A stretch of DNA of 64,000 bases from Chryseobacterium glaciei (GTDB taxonomy: Bacteria > Bacteroidota > Bacteroidia > Flavobacteriales > Weeksellaceae): NCBI RefSeq assembly GCF_001648155.1, contig NZ_CP015199.1:2862501-2926500 (forward strand). The letters are read 5' to 3'. A program made the translations under genes and the position numbers. Shown one piece after another: positions 53,624-60,588 of the stretch (the first letter of the stretch is position 1; each line of letters starts with the position of its first letter). Under the pieces are notes generated by a model. It saw only the letters and a program-made list of their open reading frames with translations, made no database searches and was not told where the DNA came from.

Positions 53624-54784
53624 TTACAAAGGTTTTGCTCTCAAAAGGCTATCAGAAGAAATAACTTTTGGCTGAATGGCAACACCGTCTTTCAATGCTC
53701 CGAGTCCTGTAAATACGATTTTATCTCCCACAGCAAGTCCTTCTGAAATGAAGTAATAGCTATCTGTTTTTCCAGAGATTTTTACAGGTTTTCCGGTTAC
53801 TTTTTTATCCTTTCCAACTACATAAACGTAGGTTTTGTCTTGGATTTCAAAAGTTGCTTCTTGCGGAATAACAAGCGTACTGGTGAATAATTGAGGCATA
53901 CGAACTCGACCAGTATTTCCTGTTCTCAACGTTCCGTTTGCATTCGGGAACACGGCGCGAACGCTTATTGCTCCTGTACTTTTGTCAAACTGTCCGTCAA
54001 CAATGCTCATTTTACCTTTTTCTGGATACGTGCTGTTGTCTGCGATGACCAAGTCTACCATTGGCATATTTTTCAGTTTCTCGTTTAAAGTTGCTCCGGG
54101 ATATTTATTTTGAAAAGCAATAAAATCCAGTTCGCTTAAAGAGAAATAGGCATAAATTTCGCTGATATCAGATAACAAAGTCAATGGACTTGGGTCTGTT
54201 CTTGAAATTAAACTTCCTTTTTTGTAAGGAATTCTTCCGATATATCCGCTAACGGGCGCTGTGATCGTAGTAAATCCTACATTGATTCTAGCTCCACCCA
54301 CAGAAGCTTTCGCCTGAGCTGCAGCTGCCACGGCTGCAGCATAATTTGCTTTTGCAGTTTTCATCTGAACATCAGAAACTACTTTTGCAGCTACCAACGG
54401 CTGAAGTCTGTCAACCTCAACTTTAGCTTTCTGAATATTGGCATTGGCAACTTGTAAATTGGCTTGTGCCATATTCATTTGCTCACCATAAGCTCTTGAA
54501 TCTATTTTAAATAAAGGTTGTCCGGCTTTTACATAAGCGCCTTCCTCTACATAAATTCTATCTAAATATCCGTCAACCTGAGATCTGATTTCTACATTAT
54601 TTTTTCCTTCTAAAGCTGTCGGGAATTCCTGATATACTGTTGCAGGTGATGTGATTACGGTATAAACTGGCAATTCTGGTGCAGGTGGAGCAGCGTTTGA
54701 TCCTTCGGCTGCCTTGGTGCAATTCTGTAAAAGGATAATACTTGAAATTAGTATGATAATCCTTATTTTTGCAAGTGTTTTCAT
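53624..54784 (-). CDS. RND efflux periplasmic adaptor subunit (membrane fusion protein)
   Basis: A 386-residue lipoprotein linking pump and outer channel. The lipobox is LLQNC (Cys about residue 22). Domains in order: lipoyl/barrel-sandwich half (VEIRSQVDGYLDRIYVEEGA), alpha hairpin (about 105-170), second lipoyl half (APVSGYIGRIPYKKGSLI), beta barrel and membrane-proximal domain (about 230-375). It opens the adaptor-pump-channel operon, downstream of three repeated TetR-type operators. Confidence 0.94.
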   Translation of the reverse strand: MKTLAKIRIIILISSIILLQNCTKAAEGSNAAPPAPELPVYTVITSPATVYQEFPTALEGKNNVEIRSQVDGYLDRIYVEEGAYVKAGQPLFKIDSRAYGEQMNMAQANLQVANANIQKAKVEVDRLQPLVAAKVVSDVQMKTAKANYAAAVAAAAQAKASVGGARINVGFTTITAPVSGYIGRIPYKKGSLISRTDPSPLTLLSDISEIYAYFSLSELDFIAFQNKYPGATLNEKLKNMPMVDLVIADNSTYPEKGKMSIVDGQFDKSTGAISVRAVFPNANGTLRTGNTGRVRMPQLFTSTLVIPQEATFEIQDKTYVYVVGKDKKVTGKPVKISGKTDSYYFISEGLAVGDKIVFTGLGALKDGVAIQPKVISSDSLLRAKPL

Positions 54785-54855
54785 TTTAAGTTTAAATTTT
54801 TAATGAAGTGTTAGATTAAGTAGTATTGTTTTTAATTTAAATTCCGTTATTTTTC

Positions 54856-54868
54856 CTAACAGTGTTAA
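54856..54868. promoter_or_regulatory. Candidate TetR operator O1
   Basis: CTAACAGTGTTAA, nearly palindromic (CTAAC/GTTAG type), 72 bases before the adaptor ATG. Same core as the site in front of tetR. Confidence 0.65.
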
Positions 54869-54985
54869 TGATTAGTTCAAAAAAAATTACAGAATTCTTA
54901 ATATAGATGATATTATTGTTTACATAATTATAATTTTTTTAATGTTGGTTTTAATTTATAAATGATGTGTTTGGCGTTATTTTTC

Positions 54986-54998
54986 CTAACGGTGTTAA
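54986..54998. promoter_or_regulatory. Candidate TetR operator O2
   Basis: CTAACGGTGTTAA, second copy of the operator, 130 bases from O1. Confidence 0.6.
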
Positions 54999-55115
54999 TG
55001 GTAAGGAAAGAAAATTACATACAGTAATGCTATAAAATTAGTCTTCATTTTTAAAGTTTTTTCTTTTTTAGTTTTAAAAAAATTGAATAATGTTAATTAT
55101 TCCGTGTTACTTTTC

Positions 55116-55128
55116 CTAACGGTGTTAA
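55116..55128. promoter_or_regulatory. Candidate TetR operator O3
   Basis: CTAACGGTGTTAA, third copy, 130 bases from O2 and about 20 bases past the tetR stop codon. Confidence 0.6.
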
Positions 55129-55147
55129 TTTTTGGTTCAAAAAAAAA

Positions 55148-55744
55148 TTACAAAGATTTAACAAAAGCCGCAACCGTTTCGTCTAATGTTGTTTTATTCA
55201 TTGTAGAAGGGATATCATCGTTACGCATCATCATAATAGAGATCAAACCATGCACCGCAGAAAATAATGCGTGAGAGGAGTGGCAAGCATTATCAGGATT
55301 TGAACCTTTTTTCTTGATAATCTCATAAGTACAATCGTAGATCATGTCCTGAAACGAAGAAAATTCTTCTTTCATCAAACCTTTTCCGCTGCATTGCATT
55401 CCCAGCCCAAACATCAGTTGGTAATATTCTTTATTTTTAAATGCAAACTTCCAGTAAGCATCAACAATAGCTGTAATCTGCTCTTCTGGAGTATCATGCT
55501 TCTTTTGAGCCTTTAATAATTCTATATGCAGACAGTGAAAACCATTTATAGAAATTTCATACAGGATAGCTTCCTTGTTTTCAAAATAATCGTAAACTAC
55601 AGGTGCACTGTATTCTATAGCGTCAGCAATTTTACGGATTGAAAGTGAGGCCCAACCTTCCGTTTTAGCCAAAGAAAAAGCCGCATCCAAAATATTGGCA
55701 CGTATTGATTCTTTTTCTCTTTGACGACGTTCATGTAAGCCCAT
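55148..55744 (-). CDS. TetR/AcrR family regulator of the efflux operon
   Basis: A 198-residue repressor. The N-terminal helix-turn-helix (about 10-58) reads ANILDAAFSLAKTEGWASLS, IRKIADAIEYSAPVVYDYF, ENKEAILYEI; the rest is a helical ligand domain (EEQITAIVDAYWKFAFKNKE). It lies upstream of the adaptor gene in the same direction. Its own promoter overlaps a perfect copy of the operator found three times before the adaptor, so autorepression and control of the pump are the natural reading. Confidence 0.93.
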   Translation of the reverse strand: MGLHERRQREKESIRANILDAAFSLAKTEGWASLSIRKIADAIEYSAPVVYDYFENKEAILYEISINGFHCLHIELLKAQKKHDTPEEQITAIVDAYWKFAFKNKEYYQLMFGLGMQCSGKGLMKEEFSSFQDMIYDCTYEIIKKKGSNPDNACHSSHALFSAVHGLISIMMMRNDDIPSTMNKTTLDETVAAFVKSL

Positions 55745-55758
55745 GATTTTTTATTTTA

Positions 55759-55771
55759 CTAACAGTGTTAG
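55759..55771. promoter_or_regulatory. Candidate TetR operator O4 at the tetR promoter
   Basis: CTAACAGTGTTAG, palindromic except the central base, immediately downstream of the -7 element and 15 bases before the tetR ATG. Confidence 0.7.
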
Positions 55772-55804
55772 CAAAACTACAAACTTTTAAGTATATCTTC
55801 CAAA
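55772..55804 (-). promoter_or_regulatory. Promoter of tetR
   Basis: Minus strand: TTTG (55801-55804), 21-base spacer, TAGTTTTG (55772-55779). Both match the -33/-7 consensus, and operator O4 abuts the -7 box. Confidence 0.65.
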
Positions 55805-56021
55805 TGTATTTCACTATTTAAGACTGACTAAAGGTTTTAAAATAATTTTATAAATAGGTGAATGTAGTAAGAATGGGAGCTTAAGTAGATGATTTTGGAA
55901 TTATTGTAAAAATTAATAGGATAAATAGCCTAAGTCGATTGAATGATAATTGTTTTTTTAAATCCCGTAACTTTCTTCTTCCCGCTTCAAGCTTCCTTAC
56001 CTATATAATAAAAGAAATTTT
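55805..56021. other. Intergenic region between divergent tetR and thioredoxin-fold gene
   Basis: Nothing recognised except CCCGCTTCAAGCTTCC (about 55980-55996), which resembles the CTTCCGGCTTCCAGC stretch between nadA and gmk. Confidence 0.35.
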
Positions 56022-56029
56022 TATCTTTG
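56022..56029 (+). promoter_or_regulatory. Candidate -7 element for the thioredoxin-family gene
   Basis: TATCTTTG, a perfect TAnnTTTG match, 19 bases before the ATG at 56048. Confidence 0.55.
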
Positions 56030-56047
56030 TGGCTAAATAAAAAAGAT

Positions 56048-56602
56048 ATGAATACTCCCTCAAATATGATCGCATTAGGAACAAAAGCTCCTTTTTTTGA
56101 GCTTCCGAATCCTTCAAAAAGTAATGAAATCCAATCATTGGATGATTTGAAAGGTAAAAAAGGAACATTGGTGATCTTTATGTGCAACCATTGCCCGTTC
56201 GTTCTTCACGTAATCGATAAATTGAATGAATTATATGAAGATTATAACGAAAGAGGAATAGAATTCATCGCGATCAACGCTAATAACGTAGAAAAATATC
56301 CGGATGATTCTCCAGAGAAAATGATCGAATTCCAAATTGAAAAGAACTTTGACTTTCCTTATTTATATGACGAAAGCCAGGCAATCGCAAAAGCATACGA
56401 AGCCGCTTGTACACCGGATTTCTTTTTCTTTGATGAAAAATTAGACCTTATTTACAGAGGACAAATGGATGACTCAAGACCTGGAAATAATAAAGATGTT
56501 ACGGGTGAAGACCTTATTATCGCTTTTGAAAATCTTTTATTAGGCGAGCCTCAGGAAGATATTCAAAGACCAAGCATGGGTTGTAATATTAAATGGAAAT
56601 AA
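56048..56602 (+). CDS. Thioredoxin-fold (AhpC/TSA-like) redox protein
   Basis: A 184-residue cytoplasmic protein. The motif FMCNHCPFVLHVIDKL has the CxxC-like CNHC at about residue 46-49; AACTPDFFFFDEKLDLIYRG holds the cis-proline-type strand and a further cysteine. This CNHCPF subgroup is common in bacteria and is annotated as thioredoxin-family; substrate unknown. The ATG at 56048 sits 19 bases after a good -7 element. A terminator hairpin follows at 56661. Confidence 0.85.
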   Translation: MNTPSNMIALGTKAPFFELPNPSKSNEIQSLDDLKGKKGTLVIFMCNHCPFVLHVIDKLNELYEDYNERGIEFIAINANNVEKYPDDSPEKMIEFQIEKNFDFPYLYDESQAIAKAYEAACTPDFFFFDEKLDLIYRGQMDDSRPGNNKDVTGEDLIIAFENLLLGEPQEDIQRPSMGCNIKWK

Positions 56603-56660
56603 ATTTTAAATTGATAGTTGCGGGTTGTCAGTTGACGGCTTTGTAATTTGATGATAATAT

Positions 56661-56688
56661 AAAGCTGTTCTTTTTGAGCAGCTTTTTT
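56661..56688 (+). terminator. Rho-independent terminator
   Basis: AAAGCTG and CAGCTTT arms with the bulge TTC/GAG and a T5 loop, followed by a T run. Confidence 0.75.
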
Positions 56689-56835
56689 ATTTAATATTGT
56701 TTAAAAAATATTTTTCACGAAAATGTTGTTCTAATTAATTGTAATTGTGTATTTTACACGGAGTTTAATGTTTTTTTTTATTAGCTTTAAAAGTTATTAA
56801 CACGGTTATCCACAGAGTTATCCACAATTTTTGTT
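56689..56835. other. Candidate replication origin: AT-rich segment with three DnaA boxes at 12-bp spacing
   Basis: TTATTAACA (56794-56802), TTATCCACA (56806-56814) and TTATCCACA (56818-56826) start exactly 12 bases apart, same strand. The last two are perfect matches to the DnaA box consensus TTATNCACA. About 100 bases of AT-rich sequence precede them, a possible unwinding element. From about 22.5 kb to here most genes point left; beyond it most point right, as around an origin. Neither dnaA nor dnaN lies nearby. Origin status is inference. Confidence 0.6.
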
Positions 56836-57741
56836 TTAAAAACTAGCCTTGATTTTAACTTCATTTTCAATCTTCAAGTCTACATTCACTTTACTAGGAG
56901 AATAATTTTTAATAAACTCAGAAGGCGTTTTTTGGGTGTATTTTTTAAACATTCTATTAAAATAAGTTACATTATTAAAACCGCAGCTGTAACTGCATTC
57001 TGAGATACTTTTATCCTGCGCCATCAGTAGGCAGGCCTTATTGATACGATATCGGTTCACAAATTCTGTAAACGTAATCTGTGTGGCTTTTTTGAAAAAA
57101 TTACAGAAAGCGGGAAGGGTGAGATTGGCCAGTTTTGCAACATCTTCAATATTAATTTCTTTGTCATAATTATGTTCAACAAAGGTGAAAATATTTTCCA
57201 AACGGGTTTTATTTCTTGAAATGATCGTGTAAGGCATGATTTCCTTGTTTAAAAGTTCATAATCCTTACATTTTGAAAGTTCAAACAAAATTTCCAACAA
57301 CAATAAATATCTTTTATAACCTTCAGATTCTAACATGAGTTTTAATCTTGGAAGCATTGATTTTTTGACCTTGGTATGAAATTGAATGCCATATTTTGAA
57401 AGCTCCAACAGGTTTTTAATAGATCTCGCTTCAACTTCTTGTTGCGGAAACTGCAAAATATCTTCATTGAATTGTAAAACAATTTCCTCGTGCGGGTCAA
57501 TAGAGTTTAATCCAAATCCCGAGTGTGGAATATTAGAACCAATCAACACCAAATCACCGTTCGTATAATTGCTTTTGTGGTAGCCAACGTGGCGCGTTCC
57601 GTTCCCTGAAATCACGCACACAAGCTCAATTTCGGGATGATAATGGTATTCCCATTTAAATTCCGAAATAGGTGAGTTGTTATGAATTGTGCGAAAAGAG
57701 CTCTTTTCATCGGGGATCACTCGTTCAAATGTAACTTTCAT
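56836..57741 (-). CDS. AraC family transcriptional regulator
   Basis: A 301-residue regulator with a cupin-like ligand domain (about 25-100; WEYHYHPEIELVCVISGNGT) and a C-terminal double helix-turn-helix (about 190-290; LPAFCNFFKKATQITFTEFV, ISECSYSCGFNNVTYFNRMF). It diverges from an MFS transporter-trehalase-TonB gene set, which makes it the likely sugar-responsive activator of that operon. Its stop codon is ten bases from the DnaA-box array. Confidence 0.93.
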   Translation of the reverse strand: MKVTFERVIPDEKSSFRTIHNNSPISEFKWEYHYHPEIELVCVISGNGTRHVGYHKSNYTNGDLVLIGSNIPHSGFGLNSIDPHEEIVLQFNEDILQFPQQEVEARSIKNLLELSKYGIQFHTKVKKSMLPRLKLMLESEGYKRYLLLLEILFELSKCKDYELLNKEIMPYTIISRNKTRLENIFTFVEHNYDKEINIEDVAKLANLTLPAFCNFFKKATQITFTEFVNRYRINKACLLMAQDKSISECSYSCGFNNVTYFNRMFKKYTQKTPSEFIKNYSPSKVNVDLKIENEVKIKASF

Positions 57742-57806
57742 TCAGTTAATCGTATTTTATCGACTAAAATAATAATTATATTAATATAGTTCAAATATTC
57801 ATTTAC

Positions 57807-57829
57807 TGTGTTAAATTAACGTTAACACA
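57807..57829. promoter_or_regulatory. Palindromic candidate operator between araC-type gene and MFS gene
   Basis: TGTGTTAA-ATTAACG-TTAACACA, 8-bp perfect arms with a seven-base centre, 35 bases before the MFS ATG and midway in the divergent promoter region. Confidence 0.55.
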
Positions 57830-57863
57830 AATGCTTATATCTTAGCCACCAAGAAATTATTTA

Positions 57864-59093
57864 ATGAAAAATTTCAACATAAAGGCAGTTTTATTTTTAA
57901 ATTATTTTGTTTTTGCAATTCTATTGAATTCTGTGGGAACGGTAATTTTACAGATGCAGCAAAATTTCGGGATCTCGAAATCTTCTGCAAGTATTTTGGA
58001 GGGTTTTAAAGACTTGCCGATTGCTATTTGTTCGTTCATTTTAGCATCTTTTTTACCAAAAATAGGAATCAAAAAATCAATGCTGATTGCATTGTTTTTG
58101 GTGAGTTGCATGTGCTTTGTAATGCCTTTTTCTGATGATTTCTGGTTTTTCAAATTACTGTTTACGATTGTCGGAATTTCTTTCGCCTTGATTAAAATTT
58201 CGGTTTTCACATCTATCGGATTGGTGACAAATACAGATAAGGAACACTCAAGTTTTATGGGATATCTGGAAGGATTTTTCATGATTGGAGTGTTGGTTGG
58301 AAATGTTTTATTCAGTTTATTTATTGACGATCATAATTCGAAATCTACGCATTGGCTGAATGTCTATTGGGTGTTGGGAGCACTTTCTACACTATCATTT
58401 CTGTTTCTTTTCTTTTCAAAATTGAATGAAAATGAAGCAAAAAGCGAAAAAACAGACTTGTTGGGAGATCTAAAAAACAGTGCAAGTTTATTCAGTTACA
58501 GAAAAGTGTTGTTCTTTTTATTATGTGCTTTTCTTTTTGTTTTGGTAGAACAGAGTTTCCAAACGTGGACGCCGACTTTTTATAAAGAAATCCTAAAAGT
58601 TCCAACTTCGATGAGTATTCAGGCGGGTGCGGTTTTGGCGGGTGCTTTTGCGTTGGGAAGATTTTTATCGGGGTTTTTTTCGAAAAAATTCAGTTGGATT
58701 TACGTTGTTTCCTTTTGTGTAATTGGTTTTGCAATAAGTATTTTATTGGTTTTACCTTTAACTCACAATATTCATATCGACACAGGAACAACTTGGCTGA
58801 ACGCTCCATTGGTTGTGTATTTATTTCCATTAATGGGCGGTTTGTTGGCTCCGATTTACCCAAGTATTAATTCTGTGATCTTAGCATCAATTCCAAAATA
58901 TTTACACAGTGCAATGTCTGGTTTGATTGTCGTTTTTTCTGCCATCGGAGGAACAATTGGTTCGATAATTACAGGTTTTGTATTTGAAAAATTTAGCGGA
59001 CAACAGGCGTTTTACCTTTCATTAATTCCACTTTCAATGTTGATTGTTTCGGCAATTTTCATGAATAAATTAAAAATAAATCCTAAAAAATAA
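57864..59093 (+). CDS. MFS transporter, probable sugar importer
   Basis: A 409-residue inner-membrane transporter with 12 predicted segments. It is sandwiched between the AraC-type regulator and trehalase; the latter starts two bases after the MFS stop. The FGISKSSASILEGFKDLPIA and LAGAFALGRFLSGFFSKKFS segments fit the MFS. No family motif identifies the substrate; context points to trehalose or a related disaccharide brought in for the cytoplasmic trehalase. Confidence 0.85.
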   Translation: MKNFNIKAVLFLNYFVFAILLNSVGTVILQMQQNFGISKSSASILEGFKDLPIAICSFILASFLPKIGIKKSMLIALFLVSCMCFVMPFSDDFWFFKLLFTIVGISFALIKISVFTSIGLVTNTDKEHSSFMGYLEGFFMIGVLVGNVLFSLFIDDHNSKSTHWLNVYWVLGALSTLSFLFLFFSKLNENEAKSEKTDLLGDLKNSASLFSYRKVLFFLLCAFLFVLVEQSFQTWTPTFYKEILKVPTSMSIQAGAVLAGAFALGRFLSGFFSKKFSWIYVVSFCVIGFAISILLVLPLTHNIHIDTGTTWLNAPLVVYLFPLMGGLLAPIYPSINSVILASIPKYLHSAMSGLIVVFSAIGGTIGSIITGFVFEKFSGQQAFYLSLIPLSMLIVSAIFMNKLKINPKK

Positions 59094-59095
59094 AA

Positions 59096-60568
59096 ATGAG
59101 TAATCAACTTTACATAAACGAAATTCAGGTTCTTTTTGATGATGTTCAAAGATCTAAAGTTTTTGAAGATCAAAAGATGATGACAGATGCGGTTCCATTA
59201 TTTTCTATTGCTGAAATTAATTCAAAATATGAAAAGGAAAAAGATACAGACGGTTTTGATTTGAAAGCTTTTGTAATGTCAAATTTCGATTTTTTGGGCG
59301 CTAAAATTTCGATCACGAGAGAAAAACAGTTGCCAATTAACGAACATATCGAAAAACTTTGGGATGAACTGACAAGAACTGCTTACGAAGAAAAGGGAAC
59401 ATTATTAAAACTTCCAAAGCCTTATGTAGTTCCGGGAGGGCGTTTCAACGAGTTTTTCTATTGGGACAGCTATTTTATTATGCTTGGTTTACAGGTTTCT
59501 GGAAGAGTAGAAATGATGGAGAATATTATTGAAAGCTGTTCTTATTTAATTCAAACCGTTGGATTTGTGCCGAATGCGAGCAGAACTCATTTTTTGAGTC
59601 GTTCTCAACCTCCGTATTTTTCTTTGATGCTTGATTTGCTTTTTGAAACCACAAAAGACGAAAACATTTACATCAAATATCATGATACACTGGAAAAAGA
59701 GTATGCTTTCTGGATGAATGGTGAAGAAGGCTTGGAAAATGGTTCTAATACAAAAAGAGTTGTAAAAACAGTTGACGGAGATATTTTAAACCGTTATTAC
59801 GACGCAGAAAACGAACCTCGTCCTGAAAGTTATTTAATTGATATTGAAGACAGCGAAAATACAGAAGGCGAATTTTACAGAAACATAAGAAGCGCCTGCG
59901 AATCGGGTTGGGATTTTTCCAGCAGATGGTTTGCAGATGGCGAAACAATACAAACAATAGAAACACTGAATCTTGCTGAGGTTGATCTGAACTGTCTTTT
60001 ATGGCATTTGGAAAATACGTTAGCAAAATCTTCAGCGCTACAAAATTTAACAGAAAAGGAATTTTACTTTACTCAAAGAGCAGCAAAGCGAAGACAGATG
60101 ATCGATAAATACTTTTGGGATGAAAACATGTATAAAGATTATCACACAAAAAAACACACAACAACACCATCTGAACATATTGCTGCTCTTTATCCTTTAT
60201 TCCTTGGTTTGGCCAGTGAAGAACAGGCGAAATCTGTTGCAAAAAACATAGAAGAAAAGTTCTTGTATCAGGGCGGATTGGTTACCACAACCAAAAACTC
60301 AGGGCAACAATGGGATTTACCGAATGCTTGGGCGCCTTATCAATGGTTAGGTTTTAAATCAATGAAAAATTATGGATTTGATGATCTGGCCGAGAAAATT
60401 AAAAATAACTGGTGTTCGAATGTAGAACGAGTGTACAACAACACCGGAAAATTAATGGAGAAATATAATGCTCTGGATACAGAAACGATTGCCGGAGGTG
60501 GAGAATATCCAAATCAAGACGGTTTTGGCTGGACGAACGGTGTTTATTTAAAATTAAAACAAAATTAA
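59096..60568 (+). CDS. treF: Cytoplasmic trehalase, GH37
   Basis: A 490-residue glycoside hydrolase cleaving trehalose to two glucoses. Both trehalase signatures are present: PGGRFNEFFYWDSYF (about residue 117) and QWDLPNAWAPYQW (about 403), plus GGGEYPNQDGFGWTNGV near the end. ESGWDFSSRWFAD carries the catalytic-acid region. No signal peptide, so the enzyme is cytoplasmic, which fits an MFS importer two bases upstream and a TonB receptor 20 bases downstream. The symbol is given because of the missing signal peptide; treA-like naming is possible. Confidence 0.92.
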   Translation: MSNQLYINEIQVLFDDVQRSKVFEDQKMMTDAVPLFSIAEINSKYEKEKDTDGFDLKAFVMSNFDFLGAKISITREKQLPINEHIEKLWDELTRTAYEEKGTLLKLPKPYVVPGGRFNEFFYWDSYFIMLGLQVSGRVEMMENIIESCSYLIQTVGFVPNASRTHFLSRSQPPYFSLMLDLLFETTKDENIYIKYHDTLEKEYAFWMNGEEGLENGSNTKRVVKTVDGDILNRYYDAENEPRPESYLIDIEDSENTEGEFYRNIRSACESGWDFSSRWFADGETIQTIETLNLAEVDLNCLLWHLENTLAKSSALQNLTEKEFYFTQRAAKRRQMIDKYFWDENMYKDYHTKKHTTTPSEHIAALYPLFLGLASEEQAKSVAKNIEEKFLYQGGLVTTTKNSGQQWDLPNAWAPYQWLGFKSMKNYGFDDLAEKIKNNWCSNVERVYNNTGKLMEKYNALDTETIAGGGEYPNQDGFGWTNGVYLKLKQN

Positions 60569-60588
60569 AACTAACTATAAAAAATCAT

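Larger units (their letters stand above)
54836..55145 (-). repeat. Three tandem copies of a 45-base operator-bearing repeat, 130-bp period
   Basis: The copies contain CTAACAGTGTTAA (54856-54868), CTAACGGTGTTAA (54986-54998) and CTAACGGTGTTAA (55116-55128). The starts are exactly 130 bases apart. The flanks CGTTATTTTTC before and GTTCAAAAAAAATTACA after are also shared, while the rest of each 130-base unit has diverged. The repeat fills the gap between tetR and the adaptor gene. Confidence 0.85.
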
